In this document: piece after piece, positions 56,122 to 60,000 of the stretch
Numbering within the stretch: position 1 is the first letter of the stretch
Layout: every line of letters begins with the position of its first letter
Source of the DNA: Hydractinia symbiolongicarpus
Taxonomy: Eukaryota; Cnidaria; Hydrozoa; Anthoathecata; Hydractiniidae
DNA length: 60,000 nucleotides
Assembly: GCF_029227915.1 (NCBI RefSeq)
Contig: NC_079885.1
Location: forward strand, 24,369,001-24,429,000
Reading direction: 5' to 3'
Program-made: the position numbers and the translations under genes
The notes under the pieces: generated by a model
The model's database searches: none
Told to the model about the DNA's origin: nothing
What the model saw: only the letters and a program-made list of their open reading frames with translations

Positions 56122-58249
56122 GTAAGTTCACTTTATTTAGTGGTTTGGAAAGAAGAAGAAATTTATATTTAGTTGTAATTTAATGTTAAGACAGGCCGCA
56201 AGTTATGAAAATTCACGAAGTAATGGGAAAGTCGTGGAATTTAGTTGGGTCTGAAAAATGTCATGAAGAAAAGCAATAAAATTGTTGACAGTGATTGCAT
56301 TTTTATATCTCTTTCCATTACCAATTATTTTATTCTTTTTAACTTGCATACCATTATGACCGAAAGACTTATTTTATAATTTTTATAGTTTGGAAAGCAA
56401 TTGTGAGGAGTGTAGCAAACAAGCATGTTAATGCATGCATTTTAGCTACAATCAAGAATAAGATTTATTGATTTTATTAAAACTACTTACTTTAAAAACT
56501 GCGCATCTGATGTTTGGGAGGCTTTAACCATCTGAAATCTGAAATCTTTCCCAATATTAAATAAATATTTACTTAAAACAGGATAGCACAACTTTGACTT
56601 TTCTCGAGTTATTAGGGATTTTTTTTTAACTTCTCTACGTCCTAAACGCGCCATTCTCTAACAAAAACTTGAAAGAAACAACGCATAACCTGTTGGAACT
56701 GGCTTACAAATTGTTCCTGTAAACTGACAATAAAATGCAATGTTACAATGTTATCAACAAATATATATGGAATCTTGTGCCAGTAAACTAGCGCCATTTA
56801 TAAGGAAATTTTTAATGCTTTTGTTTTCGTTTTTCCCTAATGCAAAATCAGGGAATGCGTTTAAAAATTATTAACAAGTTTTTCGCGGTAAAAAAACTTC
56901 AGGGATGACACAAAACTGTAATTTTAACGCTTAATTTTTCTGTTGAAAAATTTTGGCTGATTTTTTTTTCGCGGGCATGCCTTACATTTTGGACTAACTC
57001 GCGGTAGTTTTAATTTGTAAAAAATTCTCTGTAGTTTTGCTTTTTGTTAATTCGAGGTAGTTTTAATAAAAATCGCTATAACGGAGTTCTTGTTGCGGAA
57101 ATGTCCTTTATTTGAGTACTTCGCAAATTTTTAGTTTTTAGTTTTTAAATCGCGCCCGTGGGAAAGTAACTTGTTAAAAAGGCTGTTTTGATCAAACAAA
57201 ATTATTTCAATAACTTGTCTCCTTCTATCTCCTGGTAACATGTGACATGGGTTGTTTTCGGTTTGTCTGACTGATTCACTGGGACTCGTCGTTTTCAATA
57301 AAATTTGGCACAAAAATATATACTCCCATCACCTAAAAAAATTTTAGACCAAAATTGGTCCTAAAATTACACTGTTCTGTTTTCAAGAAAATTTAATACA
57401 GTAACCAAAAAGTATTCTGAAAATAATGGTGGAATCAAAAGTTTGATTTTAAGTCATCTAAAAATATCATGTTAAACCAAAACGGCGTCTCTCTGTCTGG
57501 TACTCTAGACAGAAAGGATATAGGAACAATGGAACTGTTATATAAGGACCCTTATTTTCTATTATTTTTTGCAAAACAACAAGCATCTGTTTAACAAAAA
57601 ATTTAATCTATTTTTTTTTAGAATCAACAGTTCGGGTTATAATATTTTTCATTTTATTCTATTTGTAATTTCTATATGTAATATTTTGATGAACAGATGA
57701 GCAGAACAAAAACAAAAACTACAGCTTTGCGTGCGACTCTGAGTTCCAGGTACTTACAATTAATAAATTGCTTTGCTTCTCACTAAGAAAAAGTTTTCTT
57801 TAGATGGAATATCTTGCTATAACGTTTTTACAACCACACAGCGAAGTAGTCATTACCACGATTTAGTTTATTGGTTAAAACTTGCTAATGTGCATATATT
57901 CCTACGACAGCATTTTAAAATCAATTCTGTTCTTTTGTTTAATAATTAATTTAGTATTGGGCTATCATCGCATTTTCTGCATGCATCAATCCAGTCTGTG
58001 ACAACAGATAAAAATGTTCTCTTATATATTCAATGTAATTCAATTTATATGATTTTACAAATATTTGTATCAATTTTACGGTATCTTTAACATCTATATC
58101 AACGTTGTTTTTTATTTTTTTGGTTTTTGTGTGGCAAATCATATTTATTTGAAATAATAAAAAGCAGTTAAAACGTAAGGACGCTGATGGAAGCAAAAAA
58201 TAATTTACTTGCAATTTTTGGTGAAGAACAAGATTGCAGAAAGTTGCGT
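56122..58249. other. non-coding region downstream of the ankyrin exon
   Basis: AT-rich, no gene recognised apart from the possible short exon at 57698-57750. Open frames on the minus strand near 57131-57313 and 57951-58214 show no known motifs. Confidence 0.4.
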
Positions 58250-58590
58250 CGGTCGCTATTTCTTACGGTTAACATTTCTTTTGAGGATATAAGAGGTAGA
58301 GTTTTGGGATTCCATGTGAATATCAGCTGTTATTTCTTCAAGTACTTCTGGTTGGCTGTCATTTTTATCTTTTGGTTTCAGTTTTAATTTCATAGAGTAG
58401 CTTGACAGGAACTCTGGATTTGGTCTATCTATGTATCTATCCAAGATATCAGTACTGTCTGGTGGCAAACTTAAAATCTCTTCTTCGTTAGAGTTAAGTT
58501 TTCTTCATTTTTAAAAGATTGTGGAAGAGATAACTCTAAGGATTCATCAGTCGTAAACCATTGTGACGGAAATATATCGTTTTCAAACAG
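58250..58590 (-). pseudogene. Helitron-type protein fragment
   Basis: Minus-strand text ENDIFPSQWFTTDESLELSL, then after a frameshift LPPDSTDILDRYIDRP and KDKNDSQPEVLEEI. The DRYIDRP and NDSQPE blocks resemble the central part of Helitron Rep/helicase proteins, N-terminal to the Pif1 helicase. Only about 110 residues survive. Confidence 0.45.
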
Positions 58591-58725
58591 TACAGATTTT
58601 TCTCTTTCGAAAACGAATTTCACATGCTCTCGCAAGCGTTTGAAAGCTATTTTGAGAACGGAAAGATCCTTCCAAACAATGTGCGACCGATTTTACCAAA
58701 CGCCTATAATCTTTATCAGCACCAA

Positions 58726-59402
58726 GAAACAACCTCGACAGGGTTTGAGTGCTATAAAATCTAGTTCTACGGTCAAACCTATACAAAAAAACATACCGTA
58801 GTGATGTCTTAAAACAACCTTGACAGAGTTTGTGCGCTATAACGTTTTATTACCTGGGTAAAAGGGCGCCATCAATATCTTCCAAAATCAAGCAATGTGA
58901 TTGATTAGAACTTACGTCATAGAGAGCAACATTTCACGGTATTGCCCGCTACCATAGTAACCATGTTTAAAGTTTAAATATGGTAGCATTAAATGTAAAT
59001 AAACAAGGAAAGAATAAACAAAACGCGAAACAGAAGTAAAACTAGCTACACAATAAAGACCTGTAATGCTTACACGATATTCGATTTAAAAAAAATATAT
59101 TTTAGTTCGAATGTACGTTCCATATGGGAATAGTTTCTACGAAGACATGTTTTTTTTGTCTCAAAATGCAGTAGCCGGATAATAATTCCTATAAAATTCC
59201 TATAAAACTGTTTATTTCGGGCAATACGGGAGAATATTAAGCGATGTCAAAGTATTGTCAAGTTAGCTCGGACAATACTTTGACATCGCTTAATATTTAA
59301 TATAGTATTGCCCGAAATAAACAGTTATAATAGGGTTATAGCTCCACAGCCAAACCATCACGGAAACAATCTTGACAGGGTTTGTGTGTTATGAAGTTAT
59401 AA
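58726..59402 (+). repeat. three dispersed direct repeats of about 34 bp
   Basis: Copies at 58726-58759, 58811-58850 and 59362-59400 share AAACAAYCTTGACAGGGTTT followed by GTGYGYTAT. All are in the same orientation and unequally spaced, so not a simple tandem array. Confidence 0.7.
59206..59326. repeat. near-perfect palindrome of 121 bp
   Basis: Left arm 59206-59259 starts AACTGTTTATTTCGGGCAAT and ends GCGATGTCAAAGTATTGTC; the right arm 59271-59326 mirrors it with a small interruption (GGGAG versus AATAT). The loop is 11 bases (59260-59270). It may be a foldback MITE; transcribed, it would form a long hairpin RNA. Confidence 0.9.
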
Positions 59403-59699
59403 TTTGAAAACACTGGAATTAATTTCGGAAATTATTTCTCATGCACTGCAGCGTAAAATTTAGATCATTTTTTTTTACTACGTGGCGTGACAGGGTTGAC
59501 ATCCCGCGCCTGCGCTCGAGAATAACTAACGAACCTTGAAAAAAGGAAACTGCCATAAAGAAGTACCGATTGTCGGTGTGATACAAGACAATGGACGAAA
59601 TAATGATAACATAAATAATATCTTAGGAGATACTCGCGGAGTAACATTAAAGGAGAGTTAAAGTGATTCTATTAACTTGTAAGGCTTTAAGTCAAAGAA

Positions 59700-60000
59700 A
59701 TAGGCTGTAAGATGTCCGCCGTGTAATATTAAACAAACATACGTGACCCGTCATTTGCGACAAAAACACAAATGGAGTTGGGCTAGTGCAGCAGCTGCAC
59801 AAGTCAGTTTGTATGACATCAAAGTCAAAGATTCCATAACAAAAACAAAATAAGGAGAAACATCAAAATTATCATCACAAAAGAAGTGCTGCGTTGAAAA
59901 TTGCATGGCTGTAAGATCAAATATGCCTGATCATCTTCAAAAGTACCAGAAATTAGTAAAAGTTCCCACGTACTTTCAGCTGCTAAAAACCTCCTAAAAA
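59700..60000 (+). pseudogene. zinc-finger protein remnant at the window edge
   Basis: One frame with two in-frame stops: RCPPCNIKQTYVTRHLRQKH then WSWASAAAAQVSLYDIK, and after TAA, KKCCVENCMAVRSNMPDHLQ. Two C-x2-4-C..H units of a kind seen in transposon-encoded proteins; in the second the expected final His reads Gln (KYQKL). The frame runs to another stop near 59995. Confidence 0.4.

Noticed and set aside
1-60000. tRNA, rRNA or snRNA genes
   Set aside because: I looked for tRNA B-box-like GGTTCRANNCC and conserved rRNA blocks on both strands and found none that folds convincingly.

Overview
The window looks like an AT-rich, intron-containing animal genome. Gene content suggests an early-branching metazoan: gamma-SNAP, a vesicular inhibitory amino acid transporter, a Caspr-like adhesion protein, TRAF/TRIM-type RING proteins, and many DNA transposons of kinds common in cnidarians (ISL2EU/Harbinger, Mutator-like, Helitron, HEPN/DZIP3-like remnants). 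A cnidarian, perhaps hydrozoan, is my best guess. The species cannot be fixed from the sequence. Splice sites follow GT..AG and all gene models were read by hand.

Left third (1-14 kb): the 3' part of a RING + TRAF-zinc-finger protein with an internal membrane segment is followed, on the same strand, by a complete 12-exon gamma-SNAP gene. Its reading frame closes only with an 18-nt micro-exon, and its intron 6 holds a roughly 1.8 kb array of a 28-bp repeat. A full-length, apparently intact RTE-type LINE lies on the opposite strand at 10.6-14.0 kb.

Middle (14-41 kb): after about 5 kb without genes comes a VIAAT/SLC32-like transporter with an intron-free coding region, just behind a pure (CTT)73 tract. 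Next are a Harbinger-type MITE and a 3.1 kb ISL2EU element (transposase plus SWIM/YqaJ nuclease) with 59-bp terminal repeats and an internal deletion that removed the transposase C-terminus. A two-exon TRIM-like gene follows, encoding about 1487 residues: RING, two B-boxes, coiled coil, a long array of tryptophan repeats and a filamin repeat. A compact Caspr-like receptor on the minus strand completes this part.

Right third (41-60 kb): mostly transposon graveyard. It holds a broken Helitron helicase, a near-complete hammerhead ribozyme fold, a LINE endonuclease remnant, SAP and THAP fragments, a 1.5 kb Mutator-like element with a perfect 9-bp target duplication, a broken HEPN/coiled-coil gene, an FN3-like exon, an ankyrin-repeat exon, another Helitron fragment, a 121-bp palindrome and a zinc-finger remnant at the edge.

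The most notable observations are the TRIM-like protein with at least 21 W-D-x-L-I motifs plus five related W-L-I-V motifs, the hammerhead fold at 46251-46339, and two Mutator-like families recognised from 9-bp target duplications (three short palindromic MITEs and one gene-bearing element).
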